Positions 55,690-64,000 of a stretch of DNA of 64,000 nucleotides are shown in pieces (positions within the stretch are counted from its first letter, which is position 1; each line of letters starts with the position of its first letter). Under the pieces are notes generated by a model, which was not told where the DNA came from, searched no databases, and was given only the letters and a program-made list of their open reading frames with translations. The stretch comes from Novosphingobium umbonatum. Its GTDB lineage: Bacteria > Pseudomonadota > Alphaproteobacteria > Sphingomonadales > Sphingomonadaceae. The stretch is from the NCBI RefSeq assembly GCF_004005905.1, contig NZ_SACO01000004.1, positions 1 through 64,000 on the forward strand. Reading direction: 5' to 3'. A program made the position numbers and the translations under genes.

Positions 55690-58157
55690 GGGCGCAGCTT
55701 CCCTTCAGGCATGGTCAGGGTCATTCGCGCGGCGCTGACAGGCACTTTGCGCAAGCGGAAAGCATCGGACAGAACAATGCCGCGAATGATTGTGCGGATG
55801 CGGAAGTGGTCGGCGGCGCCCATGCGGGCAATGGCGCGGATCTGCGGACGGTCGGCGGCGATCACCCCGCGACCCAGCGCATAGGTCATCAGCTTTTCGG
55901 TAAAGGCCTGTGTGAATTGGTCTTTACGGGCCAGCAAAATACCGCGCAGCCCCGGCAATCCGGTAAAGCGCGTGCCATCGGGCAGGCTGGCGCTGGCGTC
56001 GATCAACTGGCCTGCATCCTGCTGCCGATGCGCGCCAATCGCGTCGAAATTCTCCATGGCAAAGCCGATAGGGTCCATCCGCACATGGCAGGCCGCGCAG
56101 GCCGGATCGGCGCGATGCAGTTCCAATTGTTCACGGGCAGAGAGCAATTTGCCCTCATGGCTGGCTTTCAGCGCAGGTACGTCTGGCGGCGGCGGGGGAG
56201 GCGGCGAGGCCAGCAGGTTTTCCAGCACCCATTTGCCGCGTTTCACCACGCTGGTATGGTTGCCATAGGAGGTGACGGTGAGAATGCTGGCCTGCCCCAG
56301 CAAGCCCCCGCGCCCCCAGCGCGGATCGAGCGTCACCTTGCGCATGGCGGTGCCGCGTACACCGGTTATGCCGTAATGCTCGGCCAGACGCTGGTTGAGG
56401 AAAGTGTAATCGCTGGACAGGAAATCGAGCAGGCTGCCATTGGTTGTGACCAGATGGGCGAAGAACAGCTCGGTCTCAGCGGCCATGGCGCTGCGCAGGC
56501 GGGTGTCGAATTGGGGGAACAGATCGGTGTCGGGCCGCTGCTGGTCCAGATTGCGCAGGTATAGCCATTGGCCTGCAAAATGCTGGGTCAGCGCCTTGGC
56601 GCGGGGATCATCCAGCATGCGCATCGCCTGCGCGCTCAAAATTTCCGACCGGTGCAATTGGCGCTTTTCGGCAAGGCGCAACAAGGTTTCATCCGGCAGG
56701 CTGCTCCACAGGAAGAGCGCAAGTCGCGTGGCCAGATCGCGGTCGGACACAGGATGCACGCTGCCCGGCACGGCGCCTGCCGGATCGCTCTCGGCCTGAA
56801 ACAGGAAATGGGGCGAGACGAGCAGTGCCGCAACGCCAGCTTCGATCCCTCGCTCGAACTGGCCGGTGGCGGCGCGTTCCTTGCCATAGGCGCGCAGCAA
56901 GGGCGCCAGATCCTCCGCCCCCACATTGCGGCGATAGGCGTGGCGGGCAAGGCTGCTCAAGATCTGCCGCGCGCAAGCCTCTTCCTGCGCTGAGCTGGCG
57001 GGGCGGCAGGTGAAGATGCGGCGGCGGCTTGGCGTATCCTGTGGCCCATGGATGGCGGCGGGGCCCGCCACATCGATCTCCATCACATCGCGCGGGAAAT
57101 TCTGCTGGGCATAGCGGTCCGACAGGCGATAGGAGGGCACTTGCAAAGTCGTCACCCGCCGCCCGTCCACCAGCACATCCAGCGGCAGCATCACCGGCTT
57201 GTCCACCGGCAAAGGCACTTCATCCAGATTGTTGCGCAGGAATTGAACGCTTTCATCCGGCGCCAATTCGCGGCGAAAGGCCATGCCGATGCGATGCGCG
57301 CCTGCGGACAGCTTCACCCGCGCGCTGACGCGGTCCTGCGGCAGGCGGTCGCTTTCATTATTGGTGTTGGCATTGAGCCAGCCCACCACATCATAATCAC
57401 CCCCGGCGCGGGCGTAAAAGCGCATGATTCCACCCCCGCGCGAGGCGGGCGGCAGTTCCTCGCTCATCCTTTCATTATAGGCCGGTCGGCCTGAATTCAT
57501 GATCGACCCATCCTTGGACACGATATAACTCGCCACCGAAGCGCGGGGCCGGTCCAGCCCTGTGGCCAGACGCGCCACCTTGCCCGCTACGCTGACATAG
57601 CGTTCGACCAATGTCGGGGATACCGAAAGAACATCGGCTATATTATCAAACCCATAGCCGGAATTATCCTGCGGCAGATCGCGCGCCACATCCACGTCCA
57701 GCGCCAGCAGATCGCGAACTGCCGCTGCATATTCCACACGGTTCAGGCGGCGCAAAGTAGCCTTGCCCGGATCGGGATGAGCCGCCGCAAAGGCATCCCG
57801 CCCGCTGGCCACCCAGCGCACAAAGGCCGCGCGCATTTCCGGCGAAGGCTGGCGCTTGGTATGCGGGGGCATTTCATCCTGCACCACCTTGCGCAGGATC
57901 GCCTCCCAGCTTTCGGCATGGCGGCCCGCAGCGATATCACCGCCGCGCAGATCGTCAAAGGACAACGACCCAGCCTGATCAATGTCATTATGGCAAGAGG
58001 CGCAATAATCACCCACCATGGCCTCGGCGCTTTTCCCGTCAAAGGGCTTTGGCGCAGGCGACGGTGCGGCCGAACGTAACGCCCCTGTGGCCAACATCGC
58101 CAACAGGCTGACCGCCAGACTGGCGCGTGCTAGATGCTTGGCCCCGATGCGGCCCAT
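55686..58157 (-). CDS. DUF1592-type multi-domain cytochrome c protein
   Basis: An 823-residue exported protein with the domain order of planctomycete-type proteins: cytochrome c region with CASCH (C52-H56), DUF1587, DUF1595, DUF1592, DUF1588 with a second CAACH (CAACHVRMDPIGFAMENFD), and DUF1585. An N-terminal signal or anchor segment (SLAVSLLAMLATGAL) is present. Such proteins are thought to be periplasmic redox enzymes, but no substrate is known. ATG at 58157 is chosen over an upstream GTG at 58202; both lack a strong ribosome binding site. It leads an operon with DUF1552 and ankyrin genes. Confidence 0.86.
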   Translation of the reverse strand: MGRIGAKHLARASLAVSLLAMLATGALRSAAPSPAPKPFDGKSAEAMVGDYCASCHNDIDQAGSLSFDDLRGGDIAAGRHAESWEAILRKVVQDEMPPHTKRQPSPEMRAAFVRWVASGRDAFAAAHPDPGKATLRRLNRVEYAAAVRDLLALDVDVARDLPQDNSGYGFDNIADVLSVSPTLVERYVSVAGKVARLATGLDRPRASVASYIVSKDGSIMNSGRPAYNERMSEELPPASRGGGIMRFYARAGGDYDVVGWLNANTNNESDRLPQDRVSARVKLSAGAHRIGMAFRRELAPDESVQFLRNNLDEVPLPVDKPVMLPLDVLVDGRRVTTLQVPSYRLSDRYAQQNFPRDVMEIDVAGPAAIHGPQDTPSRRRIFTCRPASSAQEEACARQILSSLARHAYRRNVGAEDLAPLLRAYGKERAATGQFERGIEAGVAALLVSPHFLFQAESDPAGAVPGSVHPVSDRDLATRLALFLWSSLPDETLLRLAEKRQLHRSEILSAQAMRMLDDPRAKALTQHFAGQWLYLRNLDQQRPDTDLFPQFDTRLRSAMAAETELFFAHLVTTNGSLLDFLSSDYTFLNQRLAEHYGITGVRGTAMRKVTLDPRWGRGGLLGQASILTVTSYGNHTSVVKRGKWVLENLLASPPPPPPPDVPALKASHEGKLLSAREQLELHRADPACAACHVRMDPIGFAMENFDAIGAHRQQDAGQLIDASASLPDGTRFTGLPGLRGILLARKDQFTQAFTEKLMTYALGRGVIAADRPQIRAIARMGAADHFRIRTIIRGIVLSDAFRLRKVPVSAARMTLTMPEGKLRP

Positions 58158-58304
58158 GGCGTGCAATTCCCGATGGTGTGACGGGCCGCCCCTGTGCGGC
58201 ACCTGTTGCGGTGCAGCATGGCTAATTGCTTGACCTTGTAACGTCTATTGCCGTTTCTGGCATAGGTTGTGCGGAAAATTAGAGCACTCGCCACGAAGGC
58301 GCGA

Positions 58305-58700
58305 TCAACCGTCCCCGTTTTCGGGTTTGTTGATCATATGCCAGCCCAAAGCATCGATCTTGTCCAGAATGGCCGTGGCCAGAGGCGATGGCGGCACGAT
58401 CTCGCCCCATGCCTGATGAAAGCACAGCAGCCAGCCTTCCACTTCCGCTCGCCCGATCGGCGCGACAAAATGGCGCATGCGCAGGCGGGGATGGCCATAT
58501 TTATCGGTATAGAGCGGCGATCCGCCCAGCCATCCGGTCAGATATTCATAAAGCTTTTCCTCTGCATTGGCCAAGGATGGCGGATGGGCAGCCCGTGTGG
58601 CGGCCGCAGCGGGCAGACTGTCCATCAGCACATAGAACCGGCGGCAGAGCGCACGCACCATCTTTTCGCCGCCCAGCGCGTCATAAGGGGTCTGGTCCAA
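58305..58700 (-). CDS. Group II truncated haemoglobin
   Basis: A 131-residue globin. Family marks are PYDALGGEKMVRALCRRFY at the N-terminus, GHPRLRMRHFVAPIG around the proximal His, and W in GWLLCFHQAWGE. Group II truncated haemoglobins bind oxygen or nitric oxide and help in oxidative or nitrosative defence. It starts with TTG preceded by GGAG. It lies 147 bp upstream of the DUF1592 gene on the same strand, so co-transcription is possible but not certain. Confidence 0.87.
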   Translation of the reverse strand: MDQTPYDALGGEKMVRALCRRFYVLMDSLPAAAATRAAHPPSLANAEEKLYEYLTGWLGGSPLYTDKYGHPRLRMRHFVAPIGRAEVEGWLLCFHQAWGEIVPPSPLATAILDKIDALGWHMINKPENGDG

Positions 58701-58828
58701 GCAATATTCTCCATCTGCGCGTCGGCCCTAGTTCGCCCGCCTATAGCTTTCCGGCCACAGAAAGCCAGCCATCTGGCAGACTGTACCATCGGGGGCTTTT
58801 CACAAGGCGCAAGAACGCCTAGGGGGAG

Positions 58829-58927
58829 GCCATCCCCGGGGGGCCGCTATCGCGCGGCTGAGAGGTGGTCAGCAGACCACGACCCGCTGAACCTGATCCG
58901 GTTGATACCGGCGTAGGGAGGGTTGGC
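58829..58927 (+). ncRNA. TPP riboswitch (THI element)
   Basis: The core consensus is present: CTGAGA (58858-58863), then ACCCGCTGAACCTGATC (58882 onward) and CCGG...ACCGGCGTAGGGA to 58919. Helix P1 can form from GCCATCCC (58829-58836) and GGGTTGGC (58920-58927), and the P3-type arm GGTGGTC/GACCAC is visible. It precedes a TonB receptor, an APH-type kinase and a PnuT permease. TPP binding would lower expression when thiamine is plentiful. Confidence 0.95.
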
Positions 58928-58940
58928 GGCAGGTCCGTTG

Positions 58941-58964
58941 TCTCTCCCTTTGGCATGCGAGAGA
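58941..58964 (+). promoter_or_regulatory. Ribosome-binding-site hairpin of the thiamine operon
   Basis: TCTCTC (58941-58946) pairs perfectly with GAGAGA (58959-58964). The latter contains the GAGAG ribosome binding site 6 bases before the ATG at 58970. With the riboswitch just upstream, this fits a translational expression platform in which TPP binding favours hiding the binding site. The switch mechanism is inferred. Confidence 0.6.
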
Positions 58965-58969
58965 TGATG

Positions 58970-61273
58970 ATGGCTGAAAATTTCCCCACAATCCTGACCC
59001 GTAGCAGCCTTTTGGCCTTTGTCCTGACCGGCACGGTCATGGCCTCGCCCGCCATGGCGGCGGAAGGGGAAGAACCATCGGCGATCCGCGTTCTGGGCCA
59101 TCCTGATCCCGAAGGCCTGTTGCCCGATCAAACCGCGCCCAAAGTGGTCAGCGCCATCTCGGCCGATTTCATCACCAAGCAGGCGCCCACGCTCAATGCG
59201 TTCCAATTGGTGGGCCTGTTGCCCGGCGCCAATGCGGCCAGCACCGACCCCTATGGCCTGTCGGCCAGTTCCAGCCTGACCCTGCGCGGTTTGGGACAGG
59301 ACAAGATCGGCGTGTTGATGGAAGGCGCGCCGCAAAATGATATTGGCTATTACTACGCCTATCCATCGCAATTCGCCGATGCGGAAAATGTGCGGCAAGT
59401 GGCCCTGTCGCAGGGCAATGTCGATCTGGATTCCCCAGTGCTGGGCGCGGCCGGTGGCCTGTTGTCGCTCAGCCTGGATGATCCGTCGGCAAAGCGCGGG
59501 GCCTTGGTCAATCTTTCGCTCGGGTCCTATAATGAGCGGCGCGGTTTTGTCCGTGTCGACACTGGCACGATGGGCGATAGCGGGCTGCGCGCCTTTGTTT
59601 CCTATTCCAATAACCGTGCCGACAATTGGCGCGGGGCCGGTTTTGACATGCGCAACCATGTCGATGGCAAGTTGCTGAAGGAATGGGGGCAGGGCAATCG
59701 CGCCAGTCTGGCTGTCTCGTTCAATTCGGCCAAGACATCGACCTATCCCGCCCCGACGCTGGCCGATTGGCAGGCCTATGGCCGTGGGTATAATTACAGC
59801 CAGACCTATACGGCGGGCGATACGGCCTATTGGCGGTTCTATCGCGCGCCTTTCCGCAATGTCTATCTGTCCGCGCCGGTGCATCTGCAACTCGATGATC
59901 GCCTGACGCTGGACACCACCACCTATCTGCAATGGGGCTATGGCAATTCGCCCTATGGCACGCAATTGACCACCACCGGCAATTATCTGGGCACTGAACC
60001 GCTGACCCAGCCAGTGTCCCTGCCCGGCGCGGATGCCAGCGGTCTGGCCACGGTTTTGGGCAATTGGACCGGCAACCAGTTCCGTGGCGGCAATGTGACC
60101 AAGCTGGTGCTGCAGGCCGGTGCCCATCGCCTGACGGCGGGCCTTTGGTATGATTACGGCAATGATCGCGTGACCCAATCCTATACTTCGGTGGGCGCCG
60201 ATGGCACGCCGGTGGATGAATGGGGCTATCAAAGCAAGGCGATCAAGACCGCTGATGGCCGCTTGCTGGCCTATGAAAACATCAGGACGATCACCAAGGC
60301 TCAGGCTTTCTTTGTGGCCGACAGCATTGCCCTTGGCTCGCAGTGGAAAATTGATCTGGGCTTCAAGGGCGTCAATATTCAGCGCAACGGCCGCAATTAT
60401 CTGCCCGGACCACAAGGTGCGGTGCATTATGACAGCTTTGCCGCGCTGCCCCGTGCCGCCGTGCATTTCCGCATTGATGATCGTCAGCAACTCTTTGCCA
60501 ACATCAGCACCAGTTTCAGCGCGCCGACCGAATTCGCCCTCTATAACAGCTATTGGGGTGGCGATATCAGCACCAAGGGCACCAGCGCGCTCAAGAATGA
60601 ATATACGCTCTCGCAAGAGCTGGGCTATCGCTATATCGGCCCCAATCTCTCCTTCTCGTTGGCGGCGTTCCATTACCATTTCCGCAACCGACAGGTCGCC
60701 ACGGTGATCAACAATGGCGGGGCCTTGGTCAATTCGACCATCAATGGCGGCGGCCAGACCTCCTATGGTCTGGATGGCGAGATCGATTGGCGTCCGGCCA
60801 AGGGGGTGAGCCTTTATGTTTCGGGCGAATATTTGCGCACCCGTCTGGAGAATGATCTGGAAGTGGGCGGCGACTATCTGCCCACGCGGGGCAAGCAGGC
60901 GGTGTCCAGCCCCAAATTCCAGTTCGGTGTCGGCAGCACCTATGATGACGGCCTGCTGTTTGGCAGCACGGCGCTCAAATATCTGGGCCGCCAATATTCC
61001 ACCTTCATGAATGACGAGAGCATTCCGGCCTATGCCACGCTGGATCTGGCGCTGGGTCTGCATCTGGGGGGGCTGCTGGATGGCAAGCGCACCGATTTGC
61101 GCGTCAATGCCATCAATATCACCAATCCTCGCGTGCTGTCGGGCGTGATGAGTGTCGGCTTTAACGCGCAGGATACGGTGGGGCGCAATGGTACGGTAAT
61201 CGGCGCTTCGGCACCGGCCTATTACATCGGCGGCGGGCGCGCCTTTGTCGCCACGCTGTCGCGCGCGTTTTGA
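58970..61273 (+). CDS. TonB-dependent receptor, probable thiamine transporter
   Basis: A 767-residue outer-membrane receptor: signal peptide (to ASPAMA), plug (PTLNAFQLVGLLPGANAAS, LRGLGQDKIGVLMEGAPQ), barrel, and an aromatic C-terminus (LSRAF). The TPP riboswitch in its leader and the PnuT permease downstream strongly suggest thiamine or a phosphate ester as cargo. Three consecutive ATGs (58964, 58967, 58970) and one at 58955 are possible; 58970 is preferred because GAGAG is then at proper distance. Confidence 0.92.
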   Translation: MAENFPTILTRSSLLAFVLTGTVMASPAMAAEGEEPSAIRVLGHPDPEGLLPDQTAPKVVSAISADFITKQAPTLNAFQLVGLLPGANAASTDPYGLSASSSLTLRGLGQDKIGVLMEGAPQNDIGYYYAYPSQFADAENVRQVALSQGNVDLDSPVLGAAGGLLSLSLDDPSAKRGALVNLSLGSYNERRGFVRVDTGTMGDSGLRAFVSYSNNRADNWRGAGFDMRNHVDGKLLKEWGQGNRASLAVSFNSAKTSTYPAPTLADWQAYGRGYNYSQTYTAGDTAYWRFYRAPFRNVYLSAPVHLQLDDRLTLDTTTYLQWGYGNSPYGTQLTTTGNYLGTEPLTQPVSLPGADASGLATVLGNWTGNQFRGGNVTKLVLQAGAHRLTAGLWYDYGNDRVTQSYTSVGADGTPVDEWGYQSKAIKTADGRLLAYENIRTITKAQAFFVADSIALGSQWKIDLGFKGVNIQRNGRNYLPGPQGAVHYDSFAALPRAAVHFRIDDRQQLFANISTSFSAPTEFALYNSYWGGDISTKGTSALKNEYTLSQELGYRYIGPNLSFSLAAFHYHFRNRQVATVINNGGALVNSTINGGGQTSYGLDGEIDWRPAKGVSLYVSGEYLRTRLENDLEVGGDYLPTRGKQAVSSPKFQFGVGSTYDDGLLFGSTALKYLGRQYSTFMNDESIPAYATLDLALGLHLGGLLDGKRTDLRVNAINITNPRVLSGVMSVGFNAQDTVGRNGTVIGASAPAYYIGGGRAFVATLSRAF

Positions 61274-61284
61274 GCGCGTAACCG

Positions 61285-62433
61285 GTGAGTGCGGGCGCTT
61301 CGCCAGCGGGGCACCTTGTCCATGGCATGGGCAAGGAACTGGAGAAACCGGTCTGGCCCGCGATCACGCGTGACGAGGCCGAGGCGGTGCTGGCCTTGTT
61401 TGCGCAGGCGGGGGATTTGCAGGCTTTATGCTGGCATTCCCCGCGGCCCTTTTCCGCAGCGGTTCTGGTGGAGACGGAGCGAGGCCGTTTCTTCCTCAAA
61501 CGCCATCATGCGCGCCTGCGCTCGCCAGTATCTTTGGCGCAGGAGCATGGCTTCATGCGTCATTTGAGGGCGCAGGGCATTCCCGTCCCCGAAGTGATGG
61601 TGGCGCATGGCGGGCAAACCGCCGTGGCGCAGGGCGATTGGACCTATGAATTGCACCGCATGGGGCAGGGGCAGGACCTCTATCGCGAGGCGCCATCATG
61701 GACCGGTTTTCAGCACATTGCCCATGCCTCGGCGGCAGGCAATGCTTTGGGGCGATTGCATCGGGCTGCCCAATCCTATCATGCCGCTGCGCGCGGGCCT
61801 GATCCCCTGATCGCCAGTTGCACCATTCTGCCCGCCGATGATCCTATGGGGGCGGCCAAGGCCTATGTGGCGGCGCGTCCGGCCTTGGCGGGTTTCCTGA
61901 GTAAGCGCCCTTGGCAGGCCGAGCTGGCGCGGGTTCTGGCAAATGCCCCTGCGGATTTGGCGGCAAGGCTGGCCGCGCAGCCTAGGCTGTGGACGCATAA
62001 TGATTGGCACCCGTCCAACCTCCTGTGGTCGCCGGAGGGGGAGGTGGCCTGTGTGTTCGACTTCGGCTTGGCCACGCGGACCTTTGCCCTGCATGATCTG
62101 GCTACGGCCATCGAGCGTTGCGCTATCCCTTGGCTGGATTGGCAGGAGGGCACGGCTATCAAAGGTGACGCAAGGGCGGCTTTGGCCTTGATCGAGGGCT
62201 ATCGGCAGGAGTGCGCGTTAAGCGCCGATGATCTAGCCACTATGCTCGATTTGCTCCCTTTGGTGCATGTCGAATTTGCCCTGTCGGAAGTAGATTATTT
62301 CGCGGGGCTGGTCGGCGATGCGGCACAGGCGCAGCAGGCTTGGCAGGCCTATCTGATCGACCATGCCGACTGGTTTGCAAGCCCGTCGGGGGAGGACTTC
62401 CTTGGGCACATGCGCGAAGGTCTGGGCCTGTGA
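61285..62433 (+). CDS. APH-fold small-molecule kinase, probable thiamine kinase
   Basis: A 382-residue aminoglycoside-phosphotransferase-fold protein. The catalytic loop THNDWHPSNLLW and DFG segment VFDFGLATR are clear; RFFLKRHH near the N-terminus is the ATP Lys. In this operon the likely reaction is phosphorylation of imported thiamine (as in ThiK/YcfN), which traps it in the cytoplasm. The start is uncertain: GTG at 61285 or ATG at 61327, neither with a good ribosome binding site. It overlaps pnuT by 1 bp. Confidence 0.78.
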   Translation: MSAGASPAGHLVHGMGKELEKPVWPAITRDEAEAVLALFAQAGDLQALCWHSPRPFSAAVLVETERGRFFLKRHHARLRSPVSLAQEHGFMRHLRAQGIPVPEVMVAHGGQTAVAQGDWTYELHRMGQGQDLYREAPSWTGFQHIAHASAAGNALGRLHRAAQSYHAAARGPDPLIASCTILPADDPMGAAKAYVAARPALAGFLSKRPWQAELARVLANAPADLAARLAAQPRLWTHNDWHPSNLLWSPEGEVACVFDFGLATRTFALHDLATAIERCAIPWLDWQEGTAIKGDARAALALIEGYRQECALSADDLATMLDLLPLVHVEFALSEVDYFAGLVGDAAQAQQAWQAYLIDHADWFASPSGEDFLGHMREGLGL

Positions 62434-62999
62434 TGCTGTCGCTGGAAAGCTTGGGCGTGGCGGTCAGCCTGCTGGGCATTGGGCTGACGGCGCGGCGGGT
62501 GATGCTGTGCTGGCCGGTCAATCTTGTGGCCTGTGCGCTCTATTTCAAATTGTTTTACGATGTGCGGCTCTATGCCGATATGGTGCTGCAAGCGCTGTTC
62601 GGTCTGGCCATCCTCTATGGCTGGATAGTGTGGCGTCGCGGGCAGGGCGATGATGGCAGGGTGGTGGTGCGCGCTCTATCGCTGCCTCTGGCCATGGCGG
62701 GGCTGGCGGCGGGAGCAGGCGGGGCCGTGCTGATCGGATGGTTCACCAGCCATTATACCGATGCCTCGCTGCCCTGGATGGATGCCACGCTCAGCAGTTT
62801 CAGTCTGGTGGCGCAGGTGTGGTCTGCGCGGCGCCATGCGGCCAATTGGCTGCTGTGGGTGTTGGTCGATGTGCTCTATGTCGGCATGTTTGCCATCAAG
62901 GGCCTGTGGCAGACGGCGGGGCTTTATGGGCTTTTCGTGGGGCTGGCCATCATCGGTTATCGCCAATGGCGCAAGGCCGAGCTTACGCCCGCCGTTTGA
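62433..62999 (+). CDS. pnuT: PnuC-family thiamine permease (PnuT)
   Basis: A 188-residue membrane protein with about seven helices of the PnuC family. The motifs CWPVNLVACALYFKLF, GWIVWRRG and the C-terminal NWLLWVLVDVLYVGMF are typical. PnuC proper carries nicotinamide riboside; family members controlled by TPP riboswitches (PnuT) carry thiamine by facilitated diffusion, which needs trapping by phosphorylation. The upstream kinase provides exactly that. The ATG overlaps the kinase stop (TGATG), showing coupling. Its last 17 bp overlap the convergent GGDEF-EAL gene. Confidence 0.9.
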   Translation: MLSLESLGVAVSLLGIGLTARRVMLCWPVNLVACALYFKLFYDVRLYADMVLQALFGLAILYGWIVWRRGQGDDGRVVVRALSLPLAMAGLAAGAGGAVLIGWFTSHYTDASLPWMDATLSSFSLVAQVWSARRHAANWLLWVLVDVLYVGMFAIKGLWQTAGLYGLFVGLAIIGYRQWRKAELTPAV

Positions 63000-64000
63000 G
63001 CGGCTTTTGCCGGGCAGGCGGCAGGATGGTTTGCACCGGACAGGCCCGCCGTTCGGCCAGCCATCCCTCCAGCACATGGGCCGGCATGGGTTGGGCCAGC
63101 AAATAGCCCTGAAACTCGTCGCAACCGCGTGCCATCAGATGGTTCAACTGCTCGGGCCGTTCAATGCCCTCGGCAATCACCTTGTGGCCCAGCGCCTTGG
63201 ACACGGTCAGAATGGCGGTCAACATCGCCTCGGTCTTGGGATCGGCGCCGATGCTGGCCACCAGCGAACGATCCACCTTCAATGCATCATAATCAAGGCG
63301 GGCCAGTTGCGAGAGGTTGGAATAGCCGATGCCGAAATCGTCGATGGAAATGGCAATCCCTGCCTCGCGCAAGGCGTCGACTCTTTCGCGTGTGCGTGAG
63401 AAATCGGCCATGGCGATGGTTTCGGTGATTTCCAGTTCCAGCAATTCGGGCGCTACGCCATAGGTCTGGATCGATTCCAGCACGGTTTCGACAAAGCCGG
63501 GCCGTTCAAATTGTACCGGCGAAACATTGACGGCCACCTTGATGGCCAGTCCCGCCTCTTGCCATGCCCGTGTCTGACGCAGGGCGATGCGCAAAATGGC
63601 CTCGCCCATCGGCACCATCAGCCCGCATTGTTCGGCAATGCCGATGAAAATATCCGGCGATACCGGCCCCAATCCGGGGCAGGACCAACGTGCAAGGGCC
63701 TCCACTCCGCTGACCTGCATGGTTCTTGCGTCGAATTTGGGCTGATAATGCAGGTCCAGCGTTTCCTGTTCGACCGCGCGGTGCAATTCGCGCTCGATCA
63801 ACGCGCGTTCTTCGACCTTTTCGCGCAAAGAAGCGTCAAAGAACATGAAGCCATTCTTGCCCGCTTCCTTGGCGCGATACATGGCGATATCGGCATAGGT
63901 CAGCAGCGCGGCAGGCGTGGCCGCATCTTCGGGCATGCGGGCCAGCCCCATGCTAGCGGTGACGAAAACCTGATTTTTGAACACGGTGAAGCTTTGGGCA
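62983..64000 (-). CDS. GGDEF-EAL cyclic-di-GMP protein, C-terminal part (cut by window edge)
   Basis: The visible 338 residues hold the end of a GGDEF domain (ASMGLARMPEDAAT, YADIAMYRAKEAGKNG) and a full EAL domain: VEALARW with the EAL motif, NVSPVQFE, ETIAMAD, DDFGIGYSNLSQL, EGIE, and LLAQPMPA. The catalytic EAL residues are all present, so phosphodiesterase activity is likely; the GGDEF active site lies off the window and cannot be judged. The frame stays open through position 64000. Convergent with pnuT. Confidence 0.9.
   Translation of the reverse strand, partial: AQSFTVFKNQVFVTASMGLARMPEDAATPAALLTYADIAMYRAKEAGKNGFMFFDASLREKVEERALIERELHRAVEQETLDLHYQPKFDARTMQVSGVEALARWSCPGLGPVSPDIFIGIAEQCGLMVPMGEAILRIALRQTRAWQEAGLAIKVAVNVSPVQFERPGFVETVLESIQTYGVAPELLELEITETIAMADFSRTRERVDALREAGIAISIDDFGIGYSNLSQLARLDYDALKVDRSLVASIGADPKTEAMLTAILTVSKALGHKVIAEGIERPEQLNHLMARGCDEFQGYLLAQPMPAHVLEGWLAERRACPVQTILPPARQKPLKRRA

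Noticed and set aside
58847..61063. Antisense open frame of 738 codons over the thiamine TonB receptor and riboswitch
   Set aside because: The plus-strand receptor is clear, and the riboswitch orientation agrees with it.
1..64000. tRNA or rRNA genes, prophage or integrative element
   Set aside because: No tRNA-like cloverleaf, rRNA segment, integrase or phage structural gene was recognised; the only mobile trace is the IS110 end at the left edge.

Overview
The window looks like chromosomal DNA of a high-GC alphaproteobacterium of the order Sphingomonadales, most likely Novosphingobium or a close relative. Four TonB-dependent receptors, Rieske oxygenases, soluble chemoreceptors and a mannonate dehydratase whose active-site residues sit one position from those recalled for the N. 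aromaticivorans enzyme all point that way. This assignment is inference; no rRNA or tRNA gene is present to confirm it.

Layout. 1-0.3 kb: the 5' end of an IS110-family transposase that runs off the left edge. 0.3-4.2 kb: tenA (thiamine salvage), a TetR regulator divergent from a Rieske oxygenase, and a LuxR-type regulator. 4.6-7.0 and 23.1-25.2 kb: two paralogous soluble poly-HAMP chemoreceptors. Between them, 7.3-23.1 kb: a glucuronoxylan/uronate locus with a LacI regulator, GH67 alpha-glucuronidase, GH3 glycosidase, ManD, MFS uronate transporter, UxaC, a GH35-like enzyme, a TonB receptor and an SGNH esterase. Predicted flow: oligosaccharides enter through the receptor, are debranched and deacetylated in the periplasm, glucuronate is imported by the MFS carrier, and UxaC and ManD carry it towards KDG. 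Fructuronate reductase and the KDG enzymes are not in the window. LacI-type operators lie before GH67/GH3 and before the receptor.

25.4-30.6 kb: a DUF3237 protein and flavin monooxygenase pair, a PAP2 and lipid-kinase pair, and an alcohol dehydrogenase. 30.9-36.4 kb: a 1,817-residue autotransporter. 36.4-46.7 kb: a DUF1593 protein, an esterase, a sulfatase in an operon with a TonB receptor, a TetR regulator and another TonB receptor. A nested 47-bp palindrome lies in front of the sulfatase operon. 46.8-52.5 kb: two LysR regulators, a VanA-like Rieske oxygenase, an EamA exporter, an HbpS-like protein and a nitrilase, likely a catabolic island for small aromatic or nitrile compounds.

52.7-58.7 kb: a stand-alone CZB zinc protein and a translationally coupled operon of types usually seen in planctomycetes (DUF1592-type cytochrome, DUF1552 Tat protein, periplasmic ankyrin protein), with a truncated haemoglobin upstream. 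58.8-63.0 kb: a TPP riboswitch in front of a TonB receptor, an APH-fold kinase and a PnuT-like permease, together a thiamine uptake operon. The right edge cuts a GGDEF-EAL protein.

The strongest leads for novelty are the riboswitch-controlled thiamine import operon, the planctomycete-type operon with its ankyrin partner, the repeat-expanded chemoreceptor pair around the uronate locus, and the nested palindrome before the sulfatase operon.
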